This document shows, piece by piece, positions 1-7,918 of a DNA stretch of 64,000 nt. The notes beneath the pieces are model-generated. The model made no database searches and was not told the origin of the DNA. It was given only the letters and a program-made list of their open reading frames with translations. How positions within the stretch are numbered: the first letter of the stretch is position 1; each line of letters opens with the position of its first letter. This DNA is from Paenibacillus terrigena DSM 21567 (GTDB taxonomy: Bacteria > Bacillota > Bacilli > Paenibacillales > Paenibacillaceae): positions 24,640 through 88,639 of the forward strand of contig NZ_KB895425.1 of the NCBI RefSeq assembly GCF_000374845.1, in the 5' to 3' direction. The translations under genes were made by a program, and so were the position numbers.

Positions 1-506
1 CAATATTCTCGAGCCTGTTCGATTTTCAGGGAGAAAGAGACCCCATCTTCCTTTGGTAAAAGGCTCCCATCGCCCTCAAAAACATTCCCAATTATCCGAA
101 GCTTAACAATCTGCAAAACTTTCCGATTGTAAGAATCAAATAACTCTTTCCATTTCAAAGCGTCTTTATAACTTTTCGCAGCATAGAGGCAAGACAGTCT
201 CGAAGGATATTCAGGGTATTCTTGTAGTCTAACCATTTCAACTATCACTTCTCTAATAGCTCTAATTGTTTGACCTACATACTTCATAGCTACTTCGGCA
301 TTTTCTTTTTCCATCCGGAAGCCTTCATTTGTATAATGACCATATAAAATCTGAATAAAGTCTTCACCTTTAGAATTCAAATTTTCCCTCTCAAAAAAGA
401 AGTGGTATAAGGAGTTTTTTTGGTTGTTATCAAAGTAAATCACCTGTCCGAGGCACATTTTTTTCCTAGTAACAATGTGATAAACAAACGAGTCGTTCTC
501 TTTCAT
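1..506 (-). CDS. DUF2441-like protein, partial (C-terminus off window)
   Basis: The frame is open from ATG at 506 to the window edge, about 168 codons. It begins [20 protein letters not shown] and continues with an FFFEREN stretch and a later segment reading [14 protein letters not shown]. This layout matches my memory of DUF2441 proteins, whose function is unknown. A G-rich Shine-Dalgarno (GGGGGG) lies about 6 nt upstream of the ATG. The gene is convergent with nothing and lies just upstream, in minus-strand order, of the window end. The family call rests on motif memory only; the open frame itself is certain. Confidence 0.6.
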   Translation of the reverse strand, partial: MKENDSFVYHIVTRKKMCLGQVIYFDNNQKNSLYHFFFERENLNSKGEDFIQILYGHYTNEGFRMEKENAEVAMKYVGQTIRAIREVIVEMVRLQEYPEYPSRLSCLYAAKSYKDALKWKELFDSYNRKVLQIVKLRIIGNVFEGDGSLLPKEDGVSFSLKIEQAREY

Positions 507-540
507 GGCCTGCCCCCCATCTGTGGACAATGCATTGGGA

Positions 541-984
541 CTATTCTTGTGGTTCTACCCATTGAGGGTCAGTTTCATGCTTGTAATCTCCATTCCATAC
601 ATCAAACTTATTTCCATCGGGGTCATAAAATCTAAAGTTGGTCCCGCAAAGTCCTCTATCTTCGATTTCTTCAATTTCAACTCCATTTGCTTTCAGATGA
701 GCATGGAACTCATTAAGTTGTTCAACACTTTTAGTTTGGAAGGTTATTACAAACATTTCATAATCATCTTTTGTCATAAAACTAAAATTAGGACTTGCGT
801 GATCTTTCGTTTCACAAAGAAATAGCGTTGGACCTGAATCTAATTTGAAGCAGTGCCCGCCCCATTTTAATCCAAGAACATTTTCATACCATTTTTTTGA
901 TTTCCAAAAATCCGATACAGGTATATAAACCGTTGCAATACTTGCTATACCTACTTGAACATTTACTTCAGTATTCGTAGACAT
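541..984 (-). CDS. VOC family protein (glyoxalase/bleomycin-resistance type)
   Basis: This 147-residue protein has the paired beta-alpha-beta-beta-beta layout of the vicinal oxygen chelate superfamily: an [19 protein letters not shown] opening and a [10 protein letters not shown] close. Such proteins are metal-dependent lyases, isomerases or drug-binding resistance proteins; the substrate cannot be read from sequence. I chose ATG at 984 because GAGGAGG sits 6 nt upstream; the longer TTG-started frame at 999 would bury that site. A perfect 10-bp inverted repeat lies directly upstream (1001-1035). It stands alone between a DUF2441-like gene and an XRE regulator on the same strand. Confidence 0.85.
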   Translation of the reverse strand: MSTNTEVNVQVGIASIATVYIPVSDFWKSKKWYENVLGLKWGGHCFKLDSGPTLFLCETKDHASPNFSFMTKDDYEMFVITFQTKSVEQLNEFHAHLKANGVEIEEIEDRGLCGTNFRFYDPDGNKFDVWNGDYKHETDPQWVEPQE

Positions 985-1000
985 TCGCATCCTCCTCAAT

Positions 1001-1035
1001 AAAATGGTATATTTTACCTAAAAACATACCATTTT
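1001..1035. promoter_or_regulatory. Inverted repeat upstream of the VOC gene
   Basis: AAAATGGTAT at 1001-1010 is perfectly complementary to ATACCATTTT at 1026-1035, with a 15-nt loop. It ends just before the GAGGAGG ribosome binding site of the VOC gene and just after the stop of the XRE regulator gene. It could be an operator for that regulator, an RNA hairpin that affects translation of the VOC gene, or a terminator for the upstream gene. The sequence does not distinguish these. Confidence 0.5.
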
Positions 1036-1060
1036 GGTTGTTGCTTGTAAACGGTTCTTT

Positions 1061-1846
1061 TTATATACTGCCGTGGATCTGCTCATAAGCAGCGATCAAC
1101 TCTTCCACCGGAATCCCGTTAATCGTAAGCCCGTTGATTACACATTTTTCTATGCGAACTCCCGACAGATTGCTGTTTTTAATTACGCTATCATGGAAAT
1201 CAACATCCTCTATATGTATAGGCTCATATTCCTCCGGCTGAAGCAACCAACTATCTCTTAGTGTGGAACCATTAATTCGTAACCCTGACAAATTACAGTT
1301 GATTAACTCGACATTGGCTAGGTCACACCTATCAACCGTGCTTCTCTTGAAATCATTCTCCGCGAATCGAATAGGCGTAGTGTGTCCACCCAAATCATGA
1401 ATGACTGCACCATTCATTTGACTGAATCCAAGCGATAATCCGTCTAGATCAAGGTGCCTAAGAGATAGGTTCGCCATTCCACCATGGTGAATTCGTATCC
1501 CGTTTAGCCGGCTTTCAAATATTTCTGCACCATCCATCACGACATCACGCATGACAATGCCCCTAAGATTAGAACATTCGATCTTCGAATCTTCCAGATC
1601 CATGCGCATCATCGTTTTACTATCGTGCGATGGGTTACCATCTCCACCGAAAAACAATGAATCAATTGAACAACTGAACAACTTGGAGATCTTTGGTAGC
1701 AAGGTGATGTCTGGTGTTGCTATACCGGTCTCCCATTTGGATACGGCTTGGGCGGTAACGCCTAGAAGATCCCCTAATTCCTGCTGTGTCATATTCCGTT
1801 CCAACCGAAGAGTTTTTATCCTATCTTGAAACATAATTTTATCCAT
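1061..1846 (-). CDS. XRE-family regulator with C-terminal pentapeptide-like repeats
   Basis: Residues 5-65 form a lambda-repressor-type helix-turn-helix (RIKTLRLERNMTQQELGDLLG, then AVSKWETG), which suggests DNA binding. From about residue 85 to the end the sequence is a ladder of near-pentapeptide repeats (for example NLRGI, RLNGI, NLSGLRI, NLSGVRI), expected to fold as a right-handed quadrilateral beta helix. ATG at 1846 follows an in-frame GTG at 1849; AAGGCGGTG lies upstream. The fusion of an XRE domain to a pentapeptide domain is known in Firmicutes but its targets are not. The neighbouring VOC gene, with an inverted repeat in front of it, is the obvious candidate target. Confidence 0.85.
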   Translation of the reverse strand: MDKIMFQDRIKTLRLERNMTQQELGDLLGVTAQAVSKWETGIATPDITLLPKISKLFSCSIDSLFFGGDGNPSHDSKTMMRMDLEDSKIECSNLRGIVMRDVVMDGAEIFESRLNGIRIHHGGMANLSLRHLDLDGLSLGFSQMNGAVIHDLGGHTTPIRFAENDFKRSTVDRCDLANVELINCNLSGLRINGSTLRDSWLLQPEEYEPIHIEDVDFHDSVIKNSNLSGVRIEKCVINGLTINGIPVEELIAAYEQIHGSI

Positions 1847-1928
1847 CACGATTATCCCACCGCCTTTGAATGTATGAATTTATCATCACATAGAGGTGCC
1901 ATTGACGCAATGTAAGCAAAGTTGATAG

Positions 1929-2060
1929 GGACACAACCGTTAGTTGTATCAACTTAGACCTTATCTTAATGCCATTAAACTGACCGTTAGGTGCACAAAG
2001 GCTACCGATCATGACGGCAGCCTTTGAAAGTGTTTATTGAACTATAGTGTCTCGTTAGGT
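1929..2060 (-). repeat. Cassette-border-like intergenic element 1
   Basis: Read on the minus strand, this begins CTAACGAGACAC and TAGTTCAA, continues into a palindrome (AAAGGCTGCCG at one arm, CGGTAGCCTTT at the other) and ends in a second TAACGG core. A further CCGTTAG within a small hairpin (ACAACCGTTAGTTGT) sits at 1936-1950. The element starts 31 bp beyond the NUDIX stop codon. The palindrome could also act as a terminator. It is a member of the family described in the findings. Confidence 0.6.
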
Positions 2061-2093
2061 TAACGCGGTCCGAAGGAAAAAACTTATAGCGCT

Positions 2094-2519
2094 CTAGCAA
2101 TCCTTTAGCGGAATGGAAAATTCAACATAAAAAGGATGGAGTTCTTCATTCAAGCAAAGCTCAATTCTTTGCTTAAAATTCCCCCAATTTACCATCTCTA
2201 ATGCTGTTTCGATTGGAAAAAATCCAACTTCTAAAGACTCAATGCAAGTTGTTAATTCTCCTCCGACTGGTCTGCCTAAAAATAAAGTGTTACAAATACT
2301 ACTCCCTACATTTTGAAAAACACCACAAAACTTTGTCACTTCTATATCTATACCGCTCTCTTCCTTTGTTTCCCTTATCGCTGCATCTTTCAATGATTCA
2401 CCTTCTTCAACCTGCCCTCCTGGCATTTCCCATCCTCGTTTAGGTCCTTTTATCAATAATATTTCGTTTCGCTCATTAACTACAATTGTTGCCGCAGAAA
2501 CTATATGTTTTGGAGCCAC
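2094..2519 (-). CDS. NUDIX hydrolase
   Basis: The 141-residue protein carries a complete Nudix box at residues 35-57 (GGQVEEGESLKDAAIRETKE then ESGI), matching Gx5Ex7REUxEExGU, so a metal-dependent nucleoside-diphosphate-linked hydrolase is expected. It starts at GTG 2519, with GAGGAGG 8 nt upstream. The substrate is unknown. A decayed copy of the last 43 codons lies at 13205-13336, fused against another gene, so this unit has been duplicated or moved. The gene is a single unit, followed immediately by a repeat element on its 3' side. Confidence 0.9.
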   Translation of the reverse strand: MAPKHIVSAATIVVNERNEILLIKGPKRGWEMPGGQVEEGESLKDAAIRETKEESGIDIEVTKFCGVFQNVGSSICNTLFLGRPVGGELTTCIESLEVGFFPIETALEMVNWGNFKQRIELCLNEELHPFYVEFSIPLKDC

Positions 2520-2580
2520 TTTATCGTCCTCCTCATTTATATTAACAAAACTAGATTACAATAATTTCCTATTTATGTAT

Positions 2581-2632
2581 ACTGCCTGTTAGAGAAACAA
2601 AGGACTACCACTTGGTAGCCGTTTAACAGAAA
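2581..2632 (-). repeat. Cassette-border-like intergenic element 2 (degenerate)
   Basis: The plus strand reads actgcCTGTTAG followed by a hairpin of CTACCA and TGGTAG arms. It matches the CTAACGGGCAGT side of the element family with one change in the core. It is the shortest recognisable copy and overlaps the end of a decayed reading frame. Confidence 0.4.
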
Positions 2633-2821
2633 GCCTACAGGTCTGCCGACAGCTTCGTTAATCCGATCATGTGTGCCGTTCTTCCATAACTCTTACACGA
2701 TCACGGGTATTTCCATGAATGCATCTTTCTTGATAATCACGTCCTTGCCTACGACGCTTTCTTTATCAGTTTAGACGAACACCTGAAAGACATCCTGTTC
2801 TAAAATGCTTTGTTTTGTCTG
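2630..2821 (-). pseudogene. Decayed protein fragment, possibly effector-binding (GyrI-like) domain
   Basis: One minus-strand frame gives protein-like sequence broken by two stop codons: QDVFQVFV*TDKESVVGKD, DAFMEIPVIV*ELWKNGT, then DRINEAVGRPVGFLLNGY. The segment PVIV*ELWKNGT resembles the helix found in GyrI-like small-molecule-binding domains, but this is a weak resemblance. No start codon or ribosome binding site can be assigned. The 600-bp stretch 2520-3132 contains nothing else that looks coding. Confidence 0.35.
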
Positions 2822-3053
2822 AAAACTTGTCCTTTAAATGCACTTATGACCAGTTCATTCCATAAATACCCACCAAAATATATATAAGCATTAGTAAGAG
2901 CACCCAATATAAGATATTAAACGGGTTATCCCAAATATTGAAACGGACTTTCATCCATTTCAGAGGATTCTTCATTATAAAACCTCTCTTTCACCCTGTT
3001 TGAAATCATATGTAAGTTTTATACAAATAACTATGTTGAGCAATTGAATTGGT

Positions 3054-3096
3054 ACTTCAACAAATCAAAAAGGAGCCGCCCCAAGCAAGCTCCTCA
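3054..3096. repeat. 43-bp repeat, copy 1 (second copy at 12806-12848)
   Basis: This stretch starts acttcaacaaatc and contains a GGAGC...GCTCC hairpin. It is repeated at 12806-12848 with a single base change. Both copies sit on the 3' side of a minus-strand gene (GrpB-like here, VOC there). The flanking acttcaac is shared with the larger CTAACGGG element family, of which this appears to be a variant. Confidence 0.65.
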
Positions 3097-3132
3097 ACTA
3101 TTGTTCTCCGATAGTGAAGTAAAGAAAATCTT

Positions 3133-3678
3133 TTAAGATCTCTCTTTCGCCAGTTTGGTTATCTCTCTAATGAATTCCGTCTTATTTTCAGTATAGGCTT
3201 CTCTATCATACTTATAGATTTCGGCTAATTTAAACTTTAGATCTTCATACTGTTTGGCAACAGTAGGATTCGCCCGTAGATAATCCCTAAAATACACTCT
3301 ATCCCAAAGAAAGTTCAAATCTTTTGTACCCATGTGTATATGGAAAGACTTTTTTTCTAATCCTGTCGGGGAATATCCTTTAATAAACATCAGATGATTT
3401 TTCTGCTCTTTCATGTGTATATAATTATTTTGAGTCATCTTGCTAATTACCAAATTACTTACTCCATTTTCCTTTGGAATCTCCACAAGGATATCAATTG
3501 TTGGCTTTGCTGATAAATGTGGTACAGCTGTACTACCGATATGTTCTATTCTTAGAGCTATTTCAGAACTGAGAATGTTGGTTAAGATTTGTTTTTCATT
3601 TTTAAATTGTGAAGTCCAATTTGCATCGTAAGGAACAACCGTGATTGGATATAATTTCCCGAGATCATCTCTGTTCAT
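3133..3678 (-). CDS. GrpB-like nucleotidyltransferase-fold protein
   Basis: The protein has 181 residues. Its centre reads EHIGSTAVPHLSAKPTIDIL, the signature of GrpB/UPF0157 proteins, which adopt a nucleotidyltransferase fold (G-S motif and downstream K-P-x-I-D). The C-terminal half carries an LWDRVYFRDYLRANP helix typical of the family. The reaction catalysed is not established for most members. I chose ATG at 3678 because GAAGGAG lies 7 nt upstream; the longer frame to 3741 has no such site and begins outside the conserved domain. Confidence 0.85.
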   Translation of the reverse strand: MNRDDLGKLYPITVVPYDANWTSQFKNEKQILTNILSSEIALRIEHIGSTAVPHLSAKPTIDILVEIPKENGVSNLVISKMTQNNYIHMKEQKNHLMFIKGYSPTGLEKKSFHIHMGTKDLNFLWDRVYFRDYLRANPTVAKQYEDLKFKLAEIYKYDREAYTENKTEFIREITKLAKERS

Positions 3679-3737
3679 AACTGGCTCCTTCACTAATAGT
3701 ACAATCCAATTGGTAATAACATTCCACATCAGCAACT

Positions 3738-3999
3738 TCATTCCAAAACTCCCGTTTGAAGCGTTTCTTGCACTCTATCGCATCGCCAAAGGCTCCCTAA
3801 TTTCAGGAAAGACTCATTTTCTTATCATACTACTTATCCAACAACTGATAATATTTTTCGATATGCCCTGTAGATGGTTACCATTAATGACTATATCAGC
3901 AAAATTTTTAGTACACAGTACAAATTCTATTTCTCTATGTTTTGCAGCATCTAGGTAATATGTTGCAACTTCCTCAAAACCTACGTGCCAATTTTTCAT
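3738..3999 (-). pseudogene. Small hypothetical protein, frameshifted
   Basis: A 61-codon frame begins at ATG 3999 (MKNWHVGFEEVATYYLDAAK) and stops at 3814. Near the stop, the +1 frame continues with protein-like sequence (ENESFLKLGSLWRCDRVQE) to a TGA at 3738-3740. A single indel around 3820 would give one protein of about 86 residues. I do not recognise the family. The ATG lies 12 nt after the stop of the GNAT gene, without a clear ribosome binding site, so it may have been coupled to that gene. Confidence 0.4.
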
Positions 4000-4011
4000 A
4001 TTTCTTAGAAT

Positions 4012-4571
4012 CTACAACTCTGTTTTTAATGAAGATAGCAGGGCTACATCCCTAATTCCGTTACCTAGGATATACTGTCTTAAAGTCCCTTCATTGAAAA
4101 AACCAGCTTTAATAAGACACTTTATTGATGCTATATTCTCAACAGCAACTAACGCTTGAATTCTATGAAGTCCAACGAATGCATGACCAAACTTTGTAAC
4201 TTCAACAATTGCTTCACTCATAATGCCTTGATTCCAATAATCTTTAGATAAAAAGTATGCTACATCAGCCATTGTTGATTTAACGAAATTTGTACATTCA
4301 ATATATCCAATTGCTTTATCAATATCCTTTAGGCAAACTGCCCAAATAAAAGCACTTCTGTTTTTATTAAATCTTAAATCACAAGTTCTAATCCAGTTTT
4401 CTATCTCTTCAATAGTTTTTGATCCTTCACCTGTTTCCATATATCTTTGAAAACATCTGGGTCCGATTTAATTAATTGAAATTCTGCTGCATCACGTTGA
4501 TTCAATTGCCTTAATAATAACCTTCTCGTTTCTAAAATTGGAAATTGGTCAAATTTTGACTTAAAACTCAT
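4012..4571 (-). pseudogene. GNAT N-acetyltransferase (RimJ/RimL type), frameshifted
   Basis: From ATG 4571 (AAAGGAG 9 nt upstream) the frame reads MSFKSKFDQFPILETRRLLL and on to DPDVFKDI, the standard start of RimJ/RimL-like acetyltransferases, and then runs into a stop. The remaining domain (METGEGSKTIEEIENW through GYIECTNF, YFLSKDYWNQGIMSEAI and ALVAVENIASIKCLIKAGF) continues in another frame from 4440. One indel at about 4441 separates the two parts. Together they would make a full-length protein of about 185 residues that acetylates an amine using acetyl-CoA. It is inactivated unless the shift is a sequencing error. Confidence 0.75.
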
Positions 4572-4689
4572 TTATACTGTCTCCTTTGTTTATAGAATAC
4601 ATTTCCCCGATGTTTGTAATCCATTATTACCCAAAATTATACCGCATGTTTGTTCTTATGAAAATAATTACCATTAGATTATCCACCCC

Positions 4690-4870
4690 GTTAGCTTAAC
4701 AACAATGGCAACTTTTTAACTTGCCTGCTGCTGATGAGATCATATCGGGAATGTAAAAAAGTTCTTGTCATCAGTCGGGAATGATATCAAGTTCTTGACA
4801 TTGATCTTTGACAAGAACTTGATATCATAAAAATAAAAAGCCGCATAATTAGCGGCTTCTCATGTTACGA
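4690..4870. repeat. 180-bp repeat with long palindrome, copy 1
   Basis: This stretch aligns with 6941-7115 over about 175 bp, with roughly 85% identity by eye. It opens with CCCGTTAGCTTAAC, a cassette-border core, and contains TGATATCAAGTTCTTGACA (4782-4800) facing its near-perfect inverse at 4809-4827 across an 8-nt loop. A second hairpin, AGCCGC...GCGGCT, follows at 4838-4859 and could terminate transcription in either direction. The repeated TTCTTGTCA motifs recall the multiple terminal sites of IS21-type elements, so a small non-autonomous insertion is possible. Confidence 0.6.
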
Positions 4871-4929
4871 TTTTTTTGTCCACGACATCGGCTGCCAAGG
4901 GCCGAACGGCCCACAGCGTAGCTACGGTG

Positions 4930-5601
4930 TTATGTGCTGTTAATTGCCCTCTTCGAATTTGACATTAAAGTTCGTGCTTTATAGTATATCCATGTACTAA
5001 ACAAAGACTCTTTATCTTTGTGAACAGCTACTTTATTCAAGAAATAAAAATCTGATAAGGATACGCTTATCTTGCCTACTGGGGTTACATATTCATTGCA
5101 AGTCCACTCATCAAATTGCACTTTTCCTTGTCCAGACATATGAAATTTTTCTTTAGGTAGTATGTACAGCATGCCATCCGTCCAAGGATTGTTTTTTATT
5201 GTAGATTCATTTATTGAATAATAATGGTACTTTTTGTTTCGTCCTATAAGACATCCATTTCGAAAACTCCCGATTAATGCACTTCGATTAAATACTGCAT
5301 AGAAAATAGACCATATTGGTTCTGTCGTCGCAAACACAGCTGTCGTTAGTTCATTGTTGTACAGTGTTTGTTCGCGTGGTTCAAATCTTTCAATATTGCG
5401 ATAATTAGAACCGTGAAACACATAGTTTCCTTTCAATGATAAATACTGTAGAAAACGGTACTTGGGGTATTGTAAAGTATAGTCAATTAATCGACCTTCA
5501 TTAACTGATTTTGATAACTCTTCATATTTCTCGATTTCTTCTTTAGTAAAAACAACGATGGGAGATTGATACATCAATATCGATAGAATAAGTGAAATCA
5601 T
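4930..5601 (-). CDS. Conserved hypothetical protein, HGS-motif (possible ADP-ribosyltransferase-like fold)
   Basis: This protein of 223 residues has a central stretch, YVFHGSNYRNIERFEPREQT, and a later WTDGMLYILPKEKF and EWTCNEYVTPVGKISV. The HGS...F.PR arrangement near the start of a compact domain resembles that of ADP-ribosyltransferase-like and RNA 2'-phosphotransferase-like proteins, but I do not recognise a named family with certainty. GGGAGGG lies about 14 nt before ATG 5601, which is a long spacing; ATG at 5574 is an alternative without a visible site. It is a single unit bracketed by repeat elements, typical of this array. Confidence 0.55.
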   Translation of the reverse strand: MISLILSILMYQSPIVVFTKEEIEKYEELSKSVNEGRLIDYTLQYPKYRFLQYLSLKGNYVFHGSNYRNIERFEPREQTLYNNELTTAVFATTEPIWSIFYAVFNRSALIGSFRNGCLIGRNKKYHYYSINESTIKNNPWTDGMLYILPKEKFHMSGQGKVQFDEWTCNEYVTPVGKISVSLSDFYFLNKVAVHKDKESLFSTWIYYKARTLMSNSKRAINST

Positions 5602-5713
5602 CTACTTGGAAATAACCCTCCCCATATACCCTGCAAGTAATTGCACATAACGTTTTATTCACGAACTTCGTAAATAATTCCGTATGTAGGGTATATTCGC
5701 GAAACTTTTGAAC

Positions 5714-5801
5714 TATCCTGCCCGTTACTTCAATAAAAAGGGCAGCCGATCGCCGGCTGCCGTCGTGTCTTAGTTGAACTAAGGTGTCCCGTTAGTTTAG
5801 C
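5714..5801 (-). repeat. Cassette-border-like intergenic element (best-preserved copy)
   Basis: Read on the minus strand this has CTAACGGGACAC and TTAGTTCAA, then a near-perfect stem of GGCAGCCG (5754-5761 strand complement) and CGGCTGCC, a CTTTTT run, and TTGAAGTAACGGGCAG with GATAGTTCAA. The two TAACGGG cores are direct repeats at the two ends. The stem followed by T residues would also work as an intrinsic terminator for the methyltransferase gene upstream. Confidence 0.7.
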
Positions 5802-5930
5802 TTTTTTACAAATTAACTCGCTAGTTTTACTTCAGTTTTCTCAACCCACAGGCAATCCTTTTAAAGCCACTGATGCGTATAATATAAAAGATTGCGGCTT
5901 ATATAACCGCAAATTATGCTTAACTACCGA

Positions 5931-6719
5931 TTAAAGTTTTCTTGCTTTAAAAACGAAGGACAAGGGAAACATTTTCGCATTGAAAGCAGAATGATATTTC
6001 TGTTCAACTTTACTCTCACTTTCAAGGGTTTGTTTATCAGTTTCTTCTATCATTTCCTCAATAAAAAATCCTGCTTTAGATAAAGCGTTAATATACGTTG
6101 AAATTTTCCTTTTGCTGAGTGAAACATCAAAGCCGTATTTTTCAAATGTAAAAAGATTTTCATCGTAATAAGAGCTTTTAACTACAAGATTATCTTCTTC
6201 AATTTCCATACATCTCATAACAGGGTGATCCCAGCTAAATATAAAAGTACCACCTTTTTTTAAATAGGATGCGATTAAATTAAATGTTTTTTGTAAATCG
6301 GTAGTCCAACCGATTGCATATATTGAATAAACAATATCAAAATAACCCATCGGTAAACCTGGATTCACTTCCATGGGGCTATTGAATAAATGTGCTTCAT
6401 ATCCGCAATCTTTTAAATAACGGGTTGCATTTTCAATTTGCTGAGTTGACATATCAAGTCCCCAAAGTTCTGATGCATTATGGTCACCATGATATTTAAG
6501 AGAGTGCCCACTTCCACAACCAATATCAAGAACTTTTTTACCAGACACATCACCAAACAAATGTAAGTCTTCTTCAGATGGTATTAAGCATCCGAGTTCT
6601 GGGAGTGCAGTTACACCGAACCATTTGTCAGCAGTATTATCCCAAAACTTTTTATTTTGTTCTAAAAGCCCTTTATTATCAAGAGTGTTTTTTCTTGAAT
6701 TTAATAATATATTGCTCAT
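5931..6719 (-). CDS. Class I SAM-dependent methyltransferase
   Basis: The 262-residue protein has SAM-binding motif I at residues 63-71 (VLDIGCGSG), the acidic residue of motif II in LWGLDMS, and a post-motif region GYFDIVYSIYAIGW. These define a Rossmann-fold methyltransferase of the UbiE/COQ5-like kind. The C-terminal part has a GTFIFSWDHPVMRCMEIEED stretch common in small-molecule methyltransferases; the acceptor is unknown. AAGGAG lies 8 nt before ATG 6719, and a plausible sigma-A promoter is visible upstream (6764-6792), so the gene is probably transcribed by itself. Confidence 0.85.
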   Translation of the reverse strand: MSNILLNSRKNTLDNKGLLEQNKKFWDNTADKWFGVTALPELGCLIPSEEDLHLFGDVSGKKVLDIGCGSGHSLKYHGDHNASELWGLDMSTQQIENATRYLKDCGYEAHLFNSPMEVNPGLPMGYFDIVYSIYAIGWTTDLQKTFNLIASYLKKGGTFIFSWDHPVMRCMEIEEDNLVVKSSYYDENLFTFEKYGFDVSLSKRKISTYINALSKAGFFIEEMIEETDKQTLESESKVEQKYHSAFNAKMFPLSFVFKARKL

Positions 6720-6763
6720 TTAAACATCTCCTTAATTGTTGGTTTCGAATGAACCTATCGTAA

Positions 6764-6792
6764 ATTGTATTATCTTTTTTGACAAACCTCAA
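6764..6792 (-). promoter_or_regulatory. Putative sigma-A promoter of the methyltransferase
   Basis: On the minus strand TTGAGG (-35) and TACAAT (-10) are separated by 17 bp, about 45 bp before the start codon. The -35 departs from consensus at two positions. It matters because it gives this gene its own promoter, unlike the promoterless cassettes of classical integrons. Confidence 0.4.
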
Positions 6793-6934
6793 AAACGCAC
6801 GTTCGCTATTTTTCATAAATTTACACATTCGCATTATAATGCCTAAATTTAGGATTTTCAGAAAATAATAACTCTATTTATCTCTCAAAACCTTAGATTC
6901 CCTCATCTTTCCTCTGCTAGTACATTAAGCTAAA

Positions 6935-7167
6935 CTGCCCGTTAGTTTAACAAAAATGGCATTCTGCTGCCGATGAGATTATATCGGGGAATGTAACATA
7001 GTTCTTGTTATTAGTCGGAAATGATATCAAGTTCTTGTCAAAACACCATGACAAGAACTTGATATCATAAAAATAAAAAGCCGCATAATCAACGGCTTCT
7101 AATATTACTATCTTTTTGTCACCCGACATTTGTTGATATCTTAAACGACAAGAACTTGATATCATTC
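6935..7167. repeat. 180-bp repeat with perfect 19-bp palindrome, copy 2
   Basis: After CTGCCCGTTAGTTTAAC (cassette-border core) the stretch parallels 4690-4870. TGATATCAAGTTCTTGTCA at 7022-7040 faces a perfect inverse at 7049-7067 around an 8-nt loop, and an AGCCGC...ACGGCTT hairpin follows. A further half-site, GACAAGAACTTGATATCATT, lies at 7149-7168. The 75-codon frame spanning this region on the minus strand is made of the repeat itself and is not annotated as a gene. The 550 bp between 6720 and 7269 hold no other coding signal. Confidence 0.65.
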
Positions 7168-7269
7168 CCTCCATCCATCCTCGAATGGTGGGTTGTTGAT
7201 TATGCCCTTTGAGAAAAATACTTTTCTGATAAAGTGGTTATACAAGTTCGGTTGATCTATCAATTTAAC

Positions 7270-7662
7270 CTACCATTCTACCGCGAAGAAGCGATTCCCA
7301 CTCGGATCGAAGAACATGAAGGTCTTCCCTGCGTCATTTTCATAGATTTCATGAACAACGACACCGCTTTCAAGAAGTTTATTACGAAACTCTTCCATTT
7401 TATCTCCGACAACGACTTGCAATGAATAGTATGGGTTTTTGCGGAACCCAGGCTCGCCTGCATACCAAATGCTGTCCTTGTCCGGGTCGTGATCTTGGAC
7501 AATTAAAATTTCTTGTTTGTTTGGAAGCCTTAATAATACCGGCCCTAGCCACCATACAACTTCGCAGTCGAGATACTTAACGTACCAGTCGACTGCTTGC
7601 TTCTGATCTGAAACAGGGATTGCGATGTCGAGCCGACTTACTATAGTTTCAGTTTTTTCCAT
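7270..7662 (-). CDS. VOC family protein (glyoxalase/bleomycin-resistance type)
   Basis: The 130-residue protein opens LDIAIPVSDQKQAVDWYVKY and closes FMFFDPSGNRFFAVEW, a standard VOC module with two beta-alpha-beta repeats. It may bind a metal or a hydrophobic ligand; the substrate is not predictable. GAGAGG lies about 10 nt before the ATG. It differs clearly from the other VOC proteins in the window (541-984, 12879-13211, 38861-39280), so these are not recent duplicates. Confidence 0.85.
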   Translation of the reverse strand: MEKTETIVSRLDIAIPVSDQKQAVDWYVKYLDCEVVWWLGPVLLRLPNKQEILIVQDHDPDKDSIWYAGEPGFRKNPYYSLQVVVGDKMEEFRNKLLESGVVVHEIYENDAGKTFMFFDPSGNRFFAVEW

Positions 7663-7765
7663 AAAAGCCTACCTCTCGTATAATTTTCTATTTCTGATTT
7701 ATAAATATTCAACATTGAGGCATATTTTCCCTTCACTGCTAGTTTTCAAGTGGTTTACTTTGATC

Positions 7766-7793
7766 TAGCGTGTCCCGTTAGCGCAACACGCTA
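7766..7793. repeat. Cassette-border-like core within a hairpin
   Basis: The plus strand reads GCGTGTCCCGTTAGCGCAAC and then ACGC, so the CGTTAG core lies in the loop of a GCGTGT...ACACGC hairpin. On the minus strand it continues CTAACGGGACACGCTAGATCAA in two parts, matching the left module of the family. No palindromic arm follows, so it looks like a half-element. Confidence 0.5.
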
Positions 7794-7918
7794 TTCACTG
7801 AGGAATCCCCTTTATAGGCATCTGCACAATCATATAGTTATTTACCTACATACTGTAAACCAGGTTATTTAACTTTGCGAATAGTGCATTATCTTTTAAA
7901 AGCAAAAGGAGATATTAT

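Noticed and set aside
6947..7174. 75-codon minus-strand frame
   Set aside because: It consists of the palindromic repeat itself and is not preserved in the second repeat copy.
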